Source of the DNA: Panaeolus papilionaceus
Lineage: Eukaryota; Basidiomycota; Agaricomycetes; Agaricales
Length of the DNA: 64,000 nt
Direction: 5' to 3'
Assembly (NCBI GenBank): GCA_015501605.1
Contig: JADNRZ010000025.1
Coordinates: 496,001-560,000 of the forward strand
This document shows positions 11,125 through 23,540 of this stretch, one piece after another. The first letter of the stretch is position 1, and the number at the start of each line of letters is the position of its first letter. The notes under the pieces were generated by a model. It made no database searches, was not told where the DNA came from, and saw only the letters and a list, made by a program, of their open reading frames with translations. A program made the position numbers and the translations under genes.

Positions 11125-13231
11125 ATGGCTAATAAGAAGAAATCGGGGGCAGCTAAGAAGTCGCAGTCGACGTCTGGCACGCCATCAAGGTCAATGCCAA
11201 ATGGCAAACCGTAAGTTTTGTCGCTTTTACTATCCACCATGAACAAAGCTGTTTACCCTAGTTCTGCTTGTAGCTCTGGAAGACCAACGGCGTCTGGTTC
11301 TGCATCCCCTCTTCCAGCCCAGTCACCCCCTCCAGATAGTGTGGTTGAAAGTACACCAGACCCCGAGGAAGCAGGTTCTGAGGAGGACATCTTGACAAGA
11401 GCGGAAAAGGTCAAAGAACAAGGCAATACCGCCTTCAAAGCAAAGAAGTATACCGAGGCTGTAGATCTTTACACCAAAGCTATTGGTGAGTGTGCCAGGC
11501 TCCGTCTCGCGAGCCAATTTTTGCACATCACTAATTTACATTATGTTGAAATTCTTTGACGCGATCCGTAATCAGAGATGAATCCATTGGAACCATCATA
11601 CCTCACAAATCGTGCAGCGTCGTATATGGCGCTCAAGAGATTTAGACCGGCGATGGAGGATTGTCAAGTCGCTGCTTCACTGCAAGCACAAGCACCATCA
11701 GCGAAAACGTTGCTCCGGCTAGCCAAGTGTCAGCATGCTTTGGGATCGTCTACACCAGCTCTCTCTACCATCCGTACCATCCTCTCCCTGGAACCGAAAA
11801 ACGCTCAGGCGTTGCAATTGCAGGACAAGGTCAAAATGTTGGAAGGTCATGTGCAGAACTTCACCAACGCCAAGCAGAAGAAGGAATGGGCACTCGCTCG
11901 CCTTGCACTGGACAAGTGCTTGCAGGCTATTGAAGGAGAGGGAGGAGATGTACCGCCCGAATGGAGGGTATGGCGGGTAGAATTGGAGCTTTCACGAGGC
12001 AACTTGGAAGCTGCCAATCAATCAGCGAAGTACATCCTCTTTAGAGTGAATGAGATCTGTGCTTATATCATTCCTCCAGTGATGCACTGCGGCTAAATTC
12101 CAACTCGCCGGACGTTTTGACTCTACGTGGTCTCGTCCTCTTCCTAAGCGGCAGGCTTCCTCAAGCCCTTCAGCATGTCGTATCTGCTTTGAAATACGAT
12201 CCTGGGCATGAACCAGCTCAAAGGTTGCGTAAACGTGTCAAGGAGGTTGAAAGACTGAAAGAGGAGGGTAACACAGCTTTCAAGCTAGGAAATCTCGCAG
12301 AAGCCGTGGAGAAATACACAGAGTGTCTAGAGGTGAGCAATCTTTTTGTTTTTGTCAAGCCAGAACTTTTTCTGATCTTCACTTATAGAAAATCGGCGAA
12401 GCTGAAGAAGAGGGTAAGGGAGCTGCGATCAGGGCCACGCTTCTTTCAAATCGTGCTACAACGCTGCTCAAGGTACGATTTCTTTTCATGAATTATTTTA
12501 TTTTTTGCTTATCACCGATAATTGGCAGCTTGAAAAACACGAAGAGGCTCTTGCGGATACCGACGCCTCACTCCTCCTCTCACCCAACTCCTTCAAGGCA
12601 TTCAGGACACGAGCCCGAATTCACCTTCATCTAGAGAATTTCGACGCTGCCATAGCCGATTTTAAGTCTGCCATTCAGCAAGCTCAAGGGGATGGCAGTG
12701 CGTTGGATAACGACGTGCGCAGTCTGAAAGCTGAGCTCAAGAAGGCTGAGGCTGCCTTGAAGCGGTCGAAGACCAAGGACTATTACAAGATCTTGGGAGT
12801 TCCTCGTGATTGCAATGAAGCTGAAATTAAGAAGGGTTACAGACGAGAGAGCTTGAAGCACCATCCTGATAAGGTTCGTGTTCTATCATCATTTTCTCAG
12901 CTATTCTGACACATCTTCATTTTTTGTTTGCTTATTCTTTTAGGGTGGAGACGAGGAGAAATTCAAGCTCGTCGTTGAGGCTCACGCCGTTCTTTCAGAT
13001 CCTCAGAGACGAGAGCGTTATGATCTCGGCGAGGATGAAGACGGAATGAATGATGGTGGAATGGGTGGAATGGGTGGATTTGGCGGTGGCATGAGTCCCA
13101 TGGACTTGCAGGAGATCTTTGCCCAATTCGGGGGTGGCCATGGATTCGGAGGTGGAGGCTTTGGCGGTGGAGGTTTTGGTGGGGCTGGGGGTGGTGGACG
13201 AAGAGGGCACTCACATGGATTCTCCTTCTGA
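11125..13231 (+). CDS. TPR and J-domain co-chaperone (DNAJC7-like)
   Basis: Seven exons (11125-11210, 11262-11485, 11576-12029, 12080-12332, 12389-12472, 12529-12873, 12944-13231) join in frame to 577 residues. A Lys/Ser-rich start is followed by tetratricopeptide repeats in two blocks, each opening with a GNTAF motif (KEQGNTAFKAKKYTEA and KEEGNTAFKLGNLAEA). A J domain lies at about 450-515 with the essential HPD at 479-481. The tail is rich in Gly, Met and Phe. The order TPR-TPR-J is that of human DNAJC7/TPR2, which binds Hsp70 and Hsp90 through the TPRs and stimulates Hsp70 through the J domain, passing clients between them in the cytosol. The start is the first ATG and gives the short basic leader. 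Confidence 0.9.
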
Positions 13232-13485
13232 TTTCACATCTCCGACTACCACTTTGCGTTTTAGGTGTTTTATATTTTGTGTCAACAAACATCTTTTGGA
13301 CCCACATCTGTTGATTATATCCTCACATTCCATGTTCATTCATGACCTCTTTTCCTGCGTGACGCTCTTGACCACACCCTTTTTTTAGCTTGACCTCTTG
13401 ACAGTGCCTTAGTGGGATTTGGTGGGATGGACTTCGTTTCCTGCCTGCGGTTGTGATGCCCAGTCATGGCCAACTTGAACGCATC

Positions 13486-13559
13486 GGCCGACTAGCTCAG
13501 TTGGTTAGAGCGTCGTGCTAATAACGCGAAGGTCTTGGGTTCGATCCCCACGTTGGCCA
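13486..13559 (+). tRNA. tRNA-Ile (AAT)
   Basis: 74 nt folding as a complete cloverleaf without intron. The acceptor stem is GGCCGAC/GTTGGCC with discriminator A, the D arm carries AGTTGGTTA, and the anticodon stem TCGTG/CGCGA encloses loop CTAATAA with anticodon AAT. The TPsiC arm is GGTTCGATCC-like. No CCA is encoded, as normal in eukaryotes. An identical copy in reverse orientation lies at 23265-23338. Confidence 0.95.
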
Positions 13560-13956
13560 AATACATCTTTTTGGACTTTGTAAATGAGATTTCCGTGGGC
13601 CGTTTGCTGAAGACAACCAGTCATCGTCCACTTATCTGGCAATTCAACGCGATGAGTACGACCTGTACTCCTGGTTCCTCAGGTCTCTTTGGAGCGCTCT
13701 ACTTCCTTGTACTTTGTGTGCATTTTTGTCGCGCTGTTTGTAAGGTATGGACGAGTCCGCTATCCTTCTACGGGCGCTAACCTAGCACAACCGTGTCATC
13801 AACGAACACTCTCAGAAGTTAAGTCTAGTACTAGTCACATCTATGAGAGGTGTACCAAAAACTATCAGGGCCAAGAAACAGCATTCCAAAACAAACATAA
13901 AATCGATAGGGTTAGGTTACAACACAAATTCAGTACAAGTACAAGTGATTGAACGA
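13560..13956. other. Spacer, tRNA to membrane gene A
   Basis: No gene supported. It contains the 3' flanks of the tRNA and of the convergent membrane protein gene. Confidence 0.5.
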
Positions 13957-15655
13957 TTATATATGTGGGATGAGCGACGTCCACTGAATGTTTACAAATG
14001 CACCAGGAGGTGCATCACGAAGAGCGACAATGGGAAGAATGGATATAATACCACGCGCTGTCATGTACGAGGCCGCACAGATCACCATGAACAGTGTTCC
14101 TAGCCACATAACCACCGTCTCTTGCCATCCTTTCTTCACCTCGAACTTAGAGTTGAATATCTTCTTTATGATGGAACCAATTTGGAATAGGAAAGGGGGT
14201 AGGATTAGAGCAAGGGAGCACGACCTCCAAAGCCACATCTCGGCCTCTGTTGGAAAGTGGAAGCCCCATGCGATGAGGTGCACACCACCGAAGATACTTC
14301 CGATAAGTCCGACCACGATGAGTTGGGTCGAAAAGTTGAACAACCAACCACATAAAGGGTGTCGCTTCTTGGCATCCTCGGTGTTATACCGATCACCCGA
14401 CGTAGTTTGATGACCTTTCTCTACATAATGGTTGACGAAAGGAGCTCCAAATAAACCATGTAAGAGGGCGAGATAGAGGGCAAGGCATGCAAGAACGCCA
14501 TCCAAATCCGCATCGCATAAGGCAGTCCAAATCTTTTGAAATTTGCCTCGCAGATATGGCCTCCAGCGAATTTTGGGGGGTGATAAGACCCTGTCGCTGG
14601 TAGGTGGCGATGGGCCAGGGGTGTCGCTAACAGCCACTGGGAGCGTAGGGGTTTTGTCGTGACGAGGGCGAAGCCTGTTGAAAACTCCCATTATGATGTC
14701 GCAGAGACTGGAACCCAACCATTTTGCCGCGTCGCTGATAATGTGACATACATAAGGCCAAAAGCCTAATATTGAAGGCAATTCCGTCGTGCTTTCATCG
14801 AATGCATCTGAGTCGTCGGGCCTCTCAGTCGTCGACTGTTGAGCATCTGGGGCTTGTTGCTGAATATCTGGGTTGGGTTGTTCAGCGTTTTGTGTCGTCT
14901 CTGGGATGCGTCTGAATTTTGCTGCAGGAGAATTCCTACTCGGAACGATGATATGTGATCGAACATCGAAAGGCTTGTCCCACCACAACACGTAAACGAT
15001 GAGGTTGAGCACAGCAAATGCGAACGTCGATATTTCGAGCTCTGTAACGACGAGATGTGTTGCCAGTCGAACAATGACTTGAAGACAGAACCAGATGGTT
15101 TGACCGATAACAATGAATTTGGCGAGGGGATCAGCCTTGCTTCGATCGCGTATTTGTTTCGCAGTCACCCTTGGCCACTCGATTTTACCTTCGTTGTAAA
15201 GCGCCTCCATCTTCTTCGCAGTTAGTATCTCCAACTCATCCCTCTCATTGTAATATGTGAATCCTCCCATCATAAGGAAGAATCCATGGCCCTTCTTCCA
15301 TTTGATCTTGCTCGGATTTTCTGTGCTGTGTATCAGAGACTCCTTCTGACTGAAGCTCAAGCCAACGCTTACTTTCGTATATTTTCGCGTAGTACCCCGC
15401 CAACAACGACTGCCTGAGGGCCCAGCAGATGACCATTTCAGGCACGAGGAACATTGTGATCATAAGGCCGATTCTGCGAATGGCTACAACCTTGCTCTCT
15501 TCACGCTCAGATGCAGCGTTAGGATGTATGGCGACCCATGTGCAGGTGAATACTGTTATGAAGCAGCTCCAGGCGATACTCCAGACCGTTCGATTACAGG
15601 AAGAGTCTCCAGCATCACGCGCTTCAATAGTGAAGTAGGGGAAGGTTGCGTTCAT
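13957..15655 (-). CDS. Multi-pass membrane protein, family copy A
   Basis: Two exons (15655-15373, 15320-13957) join to 548 residues. The first exon holds a short lumenal start, a membrane helix with the family motif CTWVAIHPN, a basic stretch RRIGLM, and a second helix with VPEMVICWALRQ. Exon 2 opens with HGFFLMMGGFTYY, then RSKADPL and two helices containing TELEIST and LWWDKPFDVRSH. A variable, Pro/Gln/Ser-rich, probably cytosolic linker of about 130 residues follows, then four or more further helices ending in ALRDAPPGAFV and WTSLIPHI. The phase-1 intron position is shared by all copies. This layout is common among hypothetical proteins of mushrooms; I know of no established function. It is one of three minus-strand copies in the array. 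Confidence 0.85.
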
Positions 15656-16834
15656 GGTCGAAGACGAAGAAGGTTGTGTATAGATTGAGGGGCAGAAAGA
15701 AAGAGAAAGAGTGTGTCGAGCTCATCGACGAGGATCGAGGGGAACATCCTTAGGAAGCATTGAGATGGCACACCTAATCCGCATGCCAGAATCAAATTCT
15801 TGCTAATGAATGCCCAGACGCTCGTGAAGGTGCTTTGAACCGAGTAAAAACCTACCACGCGGTACTGGACGACAGGGGAGTCAAGAACAACTCTGAAGGT
15901 GACGTGTCAAGGGGAGCGTGGGTATCCACGATCATTGGGCGTGTTTTTGACATATGTGTTATCTCTCAGCGGAGTTGTATTGGACCGTTCAATCTTGAGT
16001 CAGACTCCTACCCTAAAACAATGGTACGAGTTATTGCTGTGATTACTGGGTGGTTTCATACATAGCTGCTTCAATCCACGCTTCAAATTACATTTTCTGA
16101 ACGTAGTTAGATAGGTGAAGGGTGTGATGGTGAGCATTTCCTGTAGGTTGTCAGCTTTGACAGCTAGAATTTTCAGCACAACCTCGTGGCCGCTTCGGTT
16201 CGCCATCCAAACCGAACGGATTCATTATTAAAAAAGTATGCGGTCGTATATTTAGATCTGGATGCGGCGAAATGGCGATCACTGAATGTACTGATGCAGC
16301 TTCGAAGTGAGCTGCGTGAACAAGGCTGCTTGAGGGAATAAGTTCCGTATTGATTCGACATCCCTTAGATTCCCCTTGCGACTCCTAGTGGTTAAACGAG
16401 TATAATCCATCTATTTACGCAAGGATGCTCTCTGATTATTTGCTCACTTGTTGGTTGAAAAGATAAAACATAGCATAACTTGCAAAAGTACAATGTCAAG
16501 TGTCAAATAAGCGCCGGCCAATTGCAGTACTTTTCTAAGCAGACTGTTCTAAGCATCACCACGACTGACCTTCTGAGTTGATCACCGAGTTGGTTGGAGC
16601 CTCGTGCTGTATAAATATGAATTTTATCCTGGCCTAGAAAATGGGCACGCGATGTCGGTTTACTATTATTTCCAAAGCTCAGGTTTTGATGTTGAGAATT
16701 GCAGTGACATTCAATGTTCCAACATGCATCAAAATCGACAATCCCATATGCGTTGTATGACTATGCTTGTGGCTGTTAATAGAATCGAGAGTCGCTAACA
16801 CAGACGATATCCTGTGGTGGGTGACTAGTTATGG
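15656..16834. other. Spacer between copies A and B
   Basis: Holds the promoter of copy A and the 3' flank of broken copy B. A short tRNA-Ile-like relic lies at 16586-16614 and is listed separately. No protein gene seen. Confidence 0.5.
16586..16614 (+). repeat. tRNA-Ile-like 5'-half relic
   Basis: GAGTTGGTTGGAGCCTCGTG and the following bases resemble the D arm to anticodon arm of the two intact tRNA-Ile genes (CAGTTGGTTAGAGCGTCGTG in those). The acceptor stem and TPsiC arm are not recognisable, so it cannot be a working tRNA. It may be a decayed copy left by duplication in this array. A chance match over about 25 bases is possible. Confidence 0.3.
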
Positions 16835-18382
16835 CTATAGGTGTGGTATGAGGGAGGTCCATCTAATGTTTACGAATGCTCCAGGTTGTATGTTACGAAG
16901 GGCGATGAGGGGTAGAAATGCGATAATTCCGCGGGCTATCATGTACGACGCTGCACAGATGAGCATGAAAATTCCGCCCGCGAACATTATTACCTCTTGT
17001 TTCCATCCACTGTCCACGTTCACAGTAATCCCAGAACACGAGGTTATGACGGAGTGGAATTGAAAGAGTTATCAGCACGAGGGAGCTTGCCAGCCAAAGC
17101 CACATCTCTGCTACGGTCGGAAAGCGAAACCCCCACGCAATGAGATGGGCGCCGCCGAAAATGTGTGGAGAAGGAAAACAACCAGCCACATAAAGGATGT
17201 CTTGCCCTGGTCCTTTGTGTATCATAACAATCAGATCTAGAGGGAATGTGGCCTTTTTCAACATAGTGGTTCACGAATGGGGCGCCGAAGAGTTCATATA
17301 GAATGGCGAGATATAGCATAATAACGTCTTGAATACCCTCCGTTTGTTCCCTTGCGCCGGCAAGCGCCTTAGTCATGTTACCAAATTTGCCGCACAGAGC
17401 TGCATAAGTCAATTATCCCTGTTACAGGCTTGACAGGCTTGTTAGGGGTCGGCCGCCGGATGTTCCACAACCAGGAAATGAAGCGTTGAAGACCTCGCCC
17501 CCATCTCCCAAGCGTAACCTTGATGTTTCTGAATCTCTGGGCGATATAGGAACAAAGCGTTGATGAAGGAATTTCATCTTCGCGCTTCAGCTTCTGTCGA
17601 ACATTCGAGACTGACGTTACTTCTGCGACTTTCGGCACGTCTTTGTCTTTGCACGGAACAAAGATATGTGACTGGACGTCGTAAGGTTTGTGCCACCACA
17701 ACACGTACACAATGAGGTTGAGGGAAACAAAGGCGAATGTCGAAATTTCTAGCTCTGTAACAACGAGGCCCGTGGCCAGTCGAGCTACGATCTGGAGACA
17801 AAACCAAATTGTTTGACCGATGACGATAAATTTACCGAGCGGGTCAGCTTTGCTACGATCGCGAATTTGTGGTGCGGTTACACTCGGCCAGTCAATTGTG
17901 TCTTCGTTGTAGAGTTTCTCCATTTTCTCCGCGGTCAATATCTCCAACTTGTCGTTATCGTTGCGATATGTGAAGCCTCCCATGATGATGAAGAAACCAT
18001 GATTTTTAGTCCATTCAATCCCCGAAGGGTTTTCTGCGTAGAGTCAAATGTAGGTAAGGAGCGAGGTAATTTTCACGACTAAGTGAGGCTTACGCTCGTA
18101 TAGTTTGGCGTAATAAGTCGCTAGCAATGACTGTCTGAGAGCCCAGCAGATGACCATTTCGGGAAAGAGAAACATTGCTATCATCAACCGAACTCGTCGG
18201 GCGGTCACCACCCTGGCCTCCTCTCTCTAGATCTCGGATGCTGCATTGGGATGAATAGCCACCCAATTACAGGTAAAAAAGGTCAAAAGGCAGGTCCAGG
18301 CAATGCTCCAGGTAGATCTATTGCAGGAGGTGTCCCCAGTGTCACGGGGGAAGATATGAAAGTAGGAAGACGTCGTTTCCAT
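16835..18382 (-). pseudogene. Membrane protein family, broken copy B
   Basis: Exon 1 starts at 18382 and reads the family motifs (CNWVAIHPNAAS, FPEMVICWALRQ) but has a TAG at 18229-18227 (codon 52). Exon 2 keeps HGFFIMGGFTYRN, RSKADPLGKF and LWWHKPYDVQSH in one frame to about 17400. The later conserved blocks (ELFGAPFVNHYVEKGH; IFGGAHLIAWGFRFPT; ASYMIARGI to WTSLIPHL) lie in different frames, so at least three frameshifts or small deletions have occurred. The C-terminal end is still well preserved, so decay looks recent. It is closest in feel to neighbouring copy A. Confidence 0.85.
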
Positions 18383-18937
18383 TGTCGAAAATGCGCCACC
18401 AGGAAAGAAAGAGATTTAAGCCGGAACAGTGAGGAAGTTGGCTACTTATGAAAGGCGGTCCATAAACCTTACACACGCGGTACGCGTGCAATCTCTACGG
18501 TTTATGCGTGCATGAGGACATTCAGATTCAGAATCCCCGTTGATGCGACGAGGTTAGTGTTATTCTAGACTAAGGTAACGGCATGTTTCTTCTGCCGAAA
18601 TGAATACCATCGAGCTGTAGTTGGCTTCGCAGTAGAGTTATGTAGCTGTGCTCCTACGTGTGCTTGTCTGAGGAGAATGAACCAATAATCATTCTGAGTG
18701 AATGGTGTGATGAAACCAGTCCATCGGCGAGCCAGTGAATCGGGGACTCTAGGTGGCGCAGTCAGCGCCATGTGTTTTTTTATACATAATGTGAGACTTT
18801 ATGAGTTATGTATGACCTAACTCCTATTTGAGACGATCTTTGGATTCGTAAAGTGATCTAATTTACAATTGACCTTCATAAAGAACACAGCCTAATGAGT
18901 ACATCGCGTAACGAAGTAAGTACAGTAATGAACGCAA
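18383..18937. other. Spacer between copies B and C
   Basis: No supported gene; the old promoter of copy B and the 3' flank of copy C. Confidence 0.5.
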
Positions 18938-20495
18938 TTAAATATGTGGAATGAGGGATGTCCATTTTATGTTCACCAGTGCGCCTGGGGGCGCATCGCG
19001 AAGAGCAATGACTGGTAGGATAGAAATGACCACTCGCGCAGTCATATATGACGCAGTGCACAGTACCATGAAGGTTATCCAGGACCACATAACAACCTTC
19101 TCCGCCCAGCCGCTCAACTTATTCAGTCTAATATCGACAGAAGCGTTGATGATGGTGCGAATTTGAAGGAGAATGGGTGGAAGGATGAGTGCAAGAGAGC
19201 TGGTACGCCAAAGCCACTGTTCGGCTAGTGTTGGAAACAGGAAAGGCCATGCGATAAGGTGGATTCCACCAAATATGATACCGACAAACGAGACCAAGGC
19301 GAGCTGTGTATGAAAGCTAAACAGCCAAGAGCATTTTGGATGCTGCGAGCGTGCGTACTCTGCGTCGTAAGGGTCTTTGGGGGCGAAGAGTTGAGCACAG
19401 GGAGGCTTGACCCCCTTCTCGACGTAGTGAATCATAAAAGGGGCACCGAAAAAGCCATAAAGGATCGCCAAATACATCGTCAGGAATTCGATGAGACCAC
19501 TAGGGCTGACATCGCGGAGCGACCTCCAAATATGTTCCAGCTTTAGTTTGAGATACTTGCGCCATTTAAGCTTCTTCTTGAGAGCATTGGGGGTGCTGAA
19601 TTTCTCCAAGATCGAGGATTCATCGGTCGGGAGGCGAGCATAATGTCCCGAATCGGATATGCTGGCCACCATGGTGTCGATAGAACGTTGAGAGGAAAGA
19701 CTGGGGGTGCGTTTCCCGTGACCAGTACCAGTGGCATAATTGATCTCTGGTGTGTGCACACCTCGGACGATAACATGAGAACGCACATCGAAGGGCTTGT
19801 TCCACCATAACACGTATACAATGACATTAAGAATAGCGAATGCAAGGGTCGATATCTCCAGCTCTGTAACGACCAGATGCGTAGATAACCGGACGATAAG
19901 CTGAAGGCAAAACCAGCCGGTTTGGACGATGACGATTAGCTTGGAGAGGAAGTCGGCTTTACTGCGATCGCGGATCTGCTTTGCGGTAACTGTTGGCCAT
20001 TCGATCTTTCCACCTTTGAAGAGTTCGTCCATCTTTGTAGCTGTTAGGATTTCCAGCTCTCCCTTCTCGTTGTAATACGTGAAGCCACCCATTATGAGAA
20101 AAAACCCATGGATCCTTTTCCACTCAATCCCACTAGCGTTATCTGTTCGAGGAATAGTAAGTGCTGACGAGATACATAATCAAAACATTATAAATCCGCT
20201 TACTTTTGTACTTCTCCGCATAATACGTCGCTAGTATCCATTGTCTCAGTGCCCAACACACGACCATCTCCGGGACGAGGAACATTGCCATCATGAGCCC
20301 AATTCTGCGGACTGTCACTACATGGCCTGTCTCCATCTCGGAAGCGGCGTTGGGATGAATGGCGACCCAGGTACAAGTGAAAACAGTTAAAAGGCAACTC
20401 CAGATAATGCTCCAGAGTGTTCGACTGCACGATGTATCGCCGGCATCACGGGGGTCCAAGGGGAAGTACGAAGTGCTTGCCTCCATGTTGAACAA
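18938..20495 (-). CDS. Multi-pass membrane protein, family copy C
   Basis: Two exons (20495-20204, 20142-18938) join in frame to 498 residues; the start could also be the next ATG (20486), giving MEASTS. Family motifs are in order: CTWVAIHPNAASEM, VPEMVVCWALRQW, the phase-1 intron after EKYK, then HGFFLIMGGFTYYN, RSKADFLSK, TELEIST, LWWNKPFDVRSH, a variable linker, LYGFFGAPFMIHYVEKG, GIHLIAWPFLFPT and the end ALRDAPPGALV-WTSLIPHI. About eight hydrophobic helices are expected. Function unknown. It is transcribed away from copy D, with which it shares a divergent spacer. Confidence 0.87.
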
Positions 20496-21327
20496 CGTAT
20501 TGGATAGATGGGAAGGCTGCGATGGTAGCGATGATCAGAGTTAATGTCTAGGTTTGAAAAAGAGGGAAGGCTATGTTTAAGATGTCCACGCTTAATCCAC
20601 ATGTCAAGATCATGTCGATGCATGCAGTAGCCTCAAAAAGGAAGACTCGGAGATTGCTGATCGGTCGACCTGAGCCGAAGCCTGCCTATCGAGATAGGCG
20701 CCGGAGTGGTCTGTCTTGAACTTTCTCAGTCGTGAGCCACTTCAATTCATGGACCGCTTACAGGCCCGTATTCATGGATCGACCCCTTTAGCATTAGGAT
20801 TTGGTGAAGGTTATACGTCATACTTGCGTATGTTCCTATGCGTAATTTCTCAAGCAATACGTTGACAGATTTCTGCAGAAAGGTCGACCCCTGAATGATA
20901 TTCCACCCCCAGGGCCTATATATGAAATTATTTTTTTCTCTTGATGGTAGCATTGCTTTTTGACTTACATACGAACACGTTCTGTTTATATTTTGTGATC
21001 GCATGCTCTGTTCAGCTGTGTACGAGCCTGCAGGTATACACTGCACAGCCTCACGTAACTTCCTTGTGTTCAAACTCAAAGCACAACCTATGTTTGTCAC
21101 TGCCAGCAAATGTGGGTGATTTCGAAACACGACCTCCGCCCCTCGACATCTTCTTCTGTTATCGATTTCAATGTTTTCTAAGCGGACAGCTATTTATGGT
21201 ACAATGATAATGGCATAATGCTATGCACTGATGCACAAGTAGGGTCTTTGTACAAAGGTCTGGCAGATCACTTTGTTTTCTTATTTCCTCTTCTCATCCT
21301 CCCTATCTTTCCCCTCCCAGGTCCCTA
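20496..21327. other. Divergent spacer between copies C and D
   Basis: About 0.8 kb lies between the divergent starts of copies C (minus) and D (plus), and may hold both promoters. A 16-bp palindrome, GCCTATC-GA-GATAGGC, lies at 20684-20699 and could bind a dimeric regulator. This is inference from symmetry only. No protein gene seen. Confidence 0.45.
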
Positions 21328-23003
21328 ATGGACGTAGTAATTACTCTCTCCAATGGGACTGTAATTTTACAGCAGGCTGCTAGCGCAGTGGATAGCGCCA
21401 ACACACGATCACTATACGGTATTATCTGGAGCTGCCTTGTTACCCTCTTCTTTTGCACTTGGGTGGCCATACACCCAAACTCGGCAGATGAAAATGAGAC
21501 TGATGGCGTTGTGGTTGTACGGAGGATTGGGCTGATGATAGCTATGTTCCTCGTCCCCGAGATGGTGGTGTGCTGGGCGTTGAGGCAGTGGGTGTTGGCG
21601 ACATACCTAGGGAAAAAGTACAAAGGTGCGCACACGAGCTCTTCCTTTAATTTGTTCTTGGAGCTAATGCTGACCTGACTCTCCTTGAAGGCTATCCTGT
21701 TGGTGTGAAATGGCGAAAAGTGCATGGCTATTTCCTCATAATGGGCGGATTCATGTATTACGACAAGGACGGCAAACTGCAACGATTGACCTCATCCAAG
21801 CTCAAATTGCTGTATAATAATGGCGACATTGAATGGCCGACCATCTCAGCCAAACAAATTCGCGATCGCAGCAAAGCGGACGTTCTCTCAAAGCTGGTTG
21901 TGCTCGTACAAACGGGCTGGTTTTCGCTCCAACTTCTAGTCCGGTTAGGCAAGGGAATGGTCGTCACAGAACTCGAAATATCAACGTTCGCGTTTGCAGT
22001 GGTCAGCCTTATTGTCTATATTCTGTGGTGGGACAAGCCCTTCGACGTTCGGTCGCATGTCATTGTGCGAGGAGGAAAGGAACCTGATATCACCCTTAAG
22101 CCAATACCAGTGCAGCCTCCCACCACCCGGTCAGTTTCCTCACCGTCACTTGACCCGGCAGTTCCACAAGAAGCTGGCACTCCTGACTATGAAGAGAAGG
22201 TTGAACACGAACAAAGCACCATCACCATCCTCACAAATGACCTCTCACAACGCCTCTCAAATTCCGGTCAACGCTTCTCGCGGAAAATGAAGCGTGCATT
22301 TCGCATTATCACTCCCTGCCTTCCACACACCGATCCAGAATCACAAGACGAGCCCAAGCAGCACAGAAAGGTCAACTGGCATCGCTACATCGCAGCCAAG
22401 ACCAAGCATATCTTCACGCAACTATGGAAATCACGACCGCACGGATTTATGGACTTTCTGTATTTCTATCCGGCTTTTCTCTATGGCTGCTTTATCTCCC
22501 CTTTCTATAATCTCTACGTCGAGAAAGGCAGGACAGTAGAGGCATTATCGGAAAAAGACCCATACGAATCCAGTGTGGACCCAGACGCCAGGTCCCGTCA
22601 TCCATGGGCCGGGTTTCTTTTCGATTCCCATGTGCAGCTTGCTGTTGTCTCAGCAGTAGGGGTCATATTTGGCAGTGTACATCTCATCGCATGGCCATTC
22701 ATGTTCCATACAGACGCAGAAAGGTGGCTTTGGCGCGCCAGCTCGCTCGCGTTAATCTTCCCTCCTATCCTATTTCAGGTTTACACCTTTCTATTTTTCC
22801 TTTGCAGGAAGAAATTTCCGGGCGTGTCTTCGTGGGTCAAGGATCTATTGATAATTTTTTGGATTTTAACGTTGCTTGTGGCTGCTGTAGCTTATATGAT
22901 TGGCAGAGCTCTTCTAATTGTGCTTCCGCTGATGGCGCTTAGACATGCGCCAAAGGGGGCTTTTGTGGACATTGACTGGACTTCTCATTTCCCTCATATC
23001 TGA
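21328..23003 (+). CDS. Multi-pass membrane protein, family copy D
   Basis: Two exons (21328-21625, 21691-23003) give 536 residues. The N-terminal leader differs from the other copies, but the motifs follow in order: CTWVAIHPNSAD, VPEMVVCWALRQW, the phase-1 intron, HGYFLIMGGFMYYD, RSKADVLSK, TELEIST, LWWDKPFDVRSH. A Pro/Glu/Ser-rich linker follows, then LYGCFISPFYNLYVEKG, VHLIAWPFMFHT and ALRHAPKGAFV ending PHI. This is the first plus-strand copy. A tRNA-Ile gene lies about 260 bp past its end. Function unknown. Confidence 0.87.
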
Positions 23004-23264
23004 TGACGACTTAATGTAATATGGCACTACATAGTATTAGTAGATAGAATTTATGACTTTTAATGAGGACCAAACCCCGACGCGACGAGGTCTAATGACT
23101 AAGGACGACTGGGTATTGAACATGAATACGGGCATATCTCATTATTGAGGTACCTGGTAGGCTGTGTGGGGCTGTTCAGACTCCAAAAGAACTCGCGTCA
23201 ACGGATACAAAAAATGCTAAAGTTCTCAGTTGAGTCTTCCTTGATCGAAAAGATAGAAAAAGAA

Positions 23265-23338
23265 TGGCCAACGTGGGGATCGAACCCAAGACCTTCGCGT
23301 TATTAGCACGACGCTCTAACCAACTGAGCTAGTCGGCC
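23265..23338 (-). tRNA. tRNA-Ile (AAT), second identical copy
   Basis: Reads identically over all 74 nt to the tRNA at 13486-13559, but on the opposite strand. Its immediate flanks differ from those of the first copy, so the identity is confined to the gene itself. Confidence 0.95.
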
Positions 23339-23540
23339 ATGTAAGGATAATGGGTAAGCGCCAACAGGATCTCCCGGAAAACATGAGAAGTATAACTTGG
23401 AGCAATCTGCTCTATTCCCCGCTCACAGTCCAAATTTGAGGCATTCTCGTCAGTAACGCTTCATGGTAGTGAAAGGGGCATGATATAAAGTGATAAGTGT
23501 TACAGATTGGGTGGTTTTACGATTTATGAGATACGAGTCG

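Noticed and set aside
12963..13307. His/Pro-rich minus-strand frame
   Set aside because: Reverse complement of the Gly/Met-rich tail of the J-protein; composition artefact.
20684..20699. 16-bp palindrome between copies C and D as a defined operator
   Set aside because: Single occurrence; symmetry alone is weak evidence, so it is mentioned only within the spacer.
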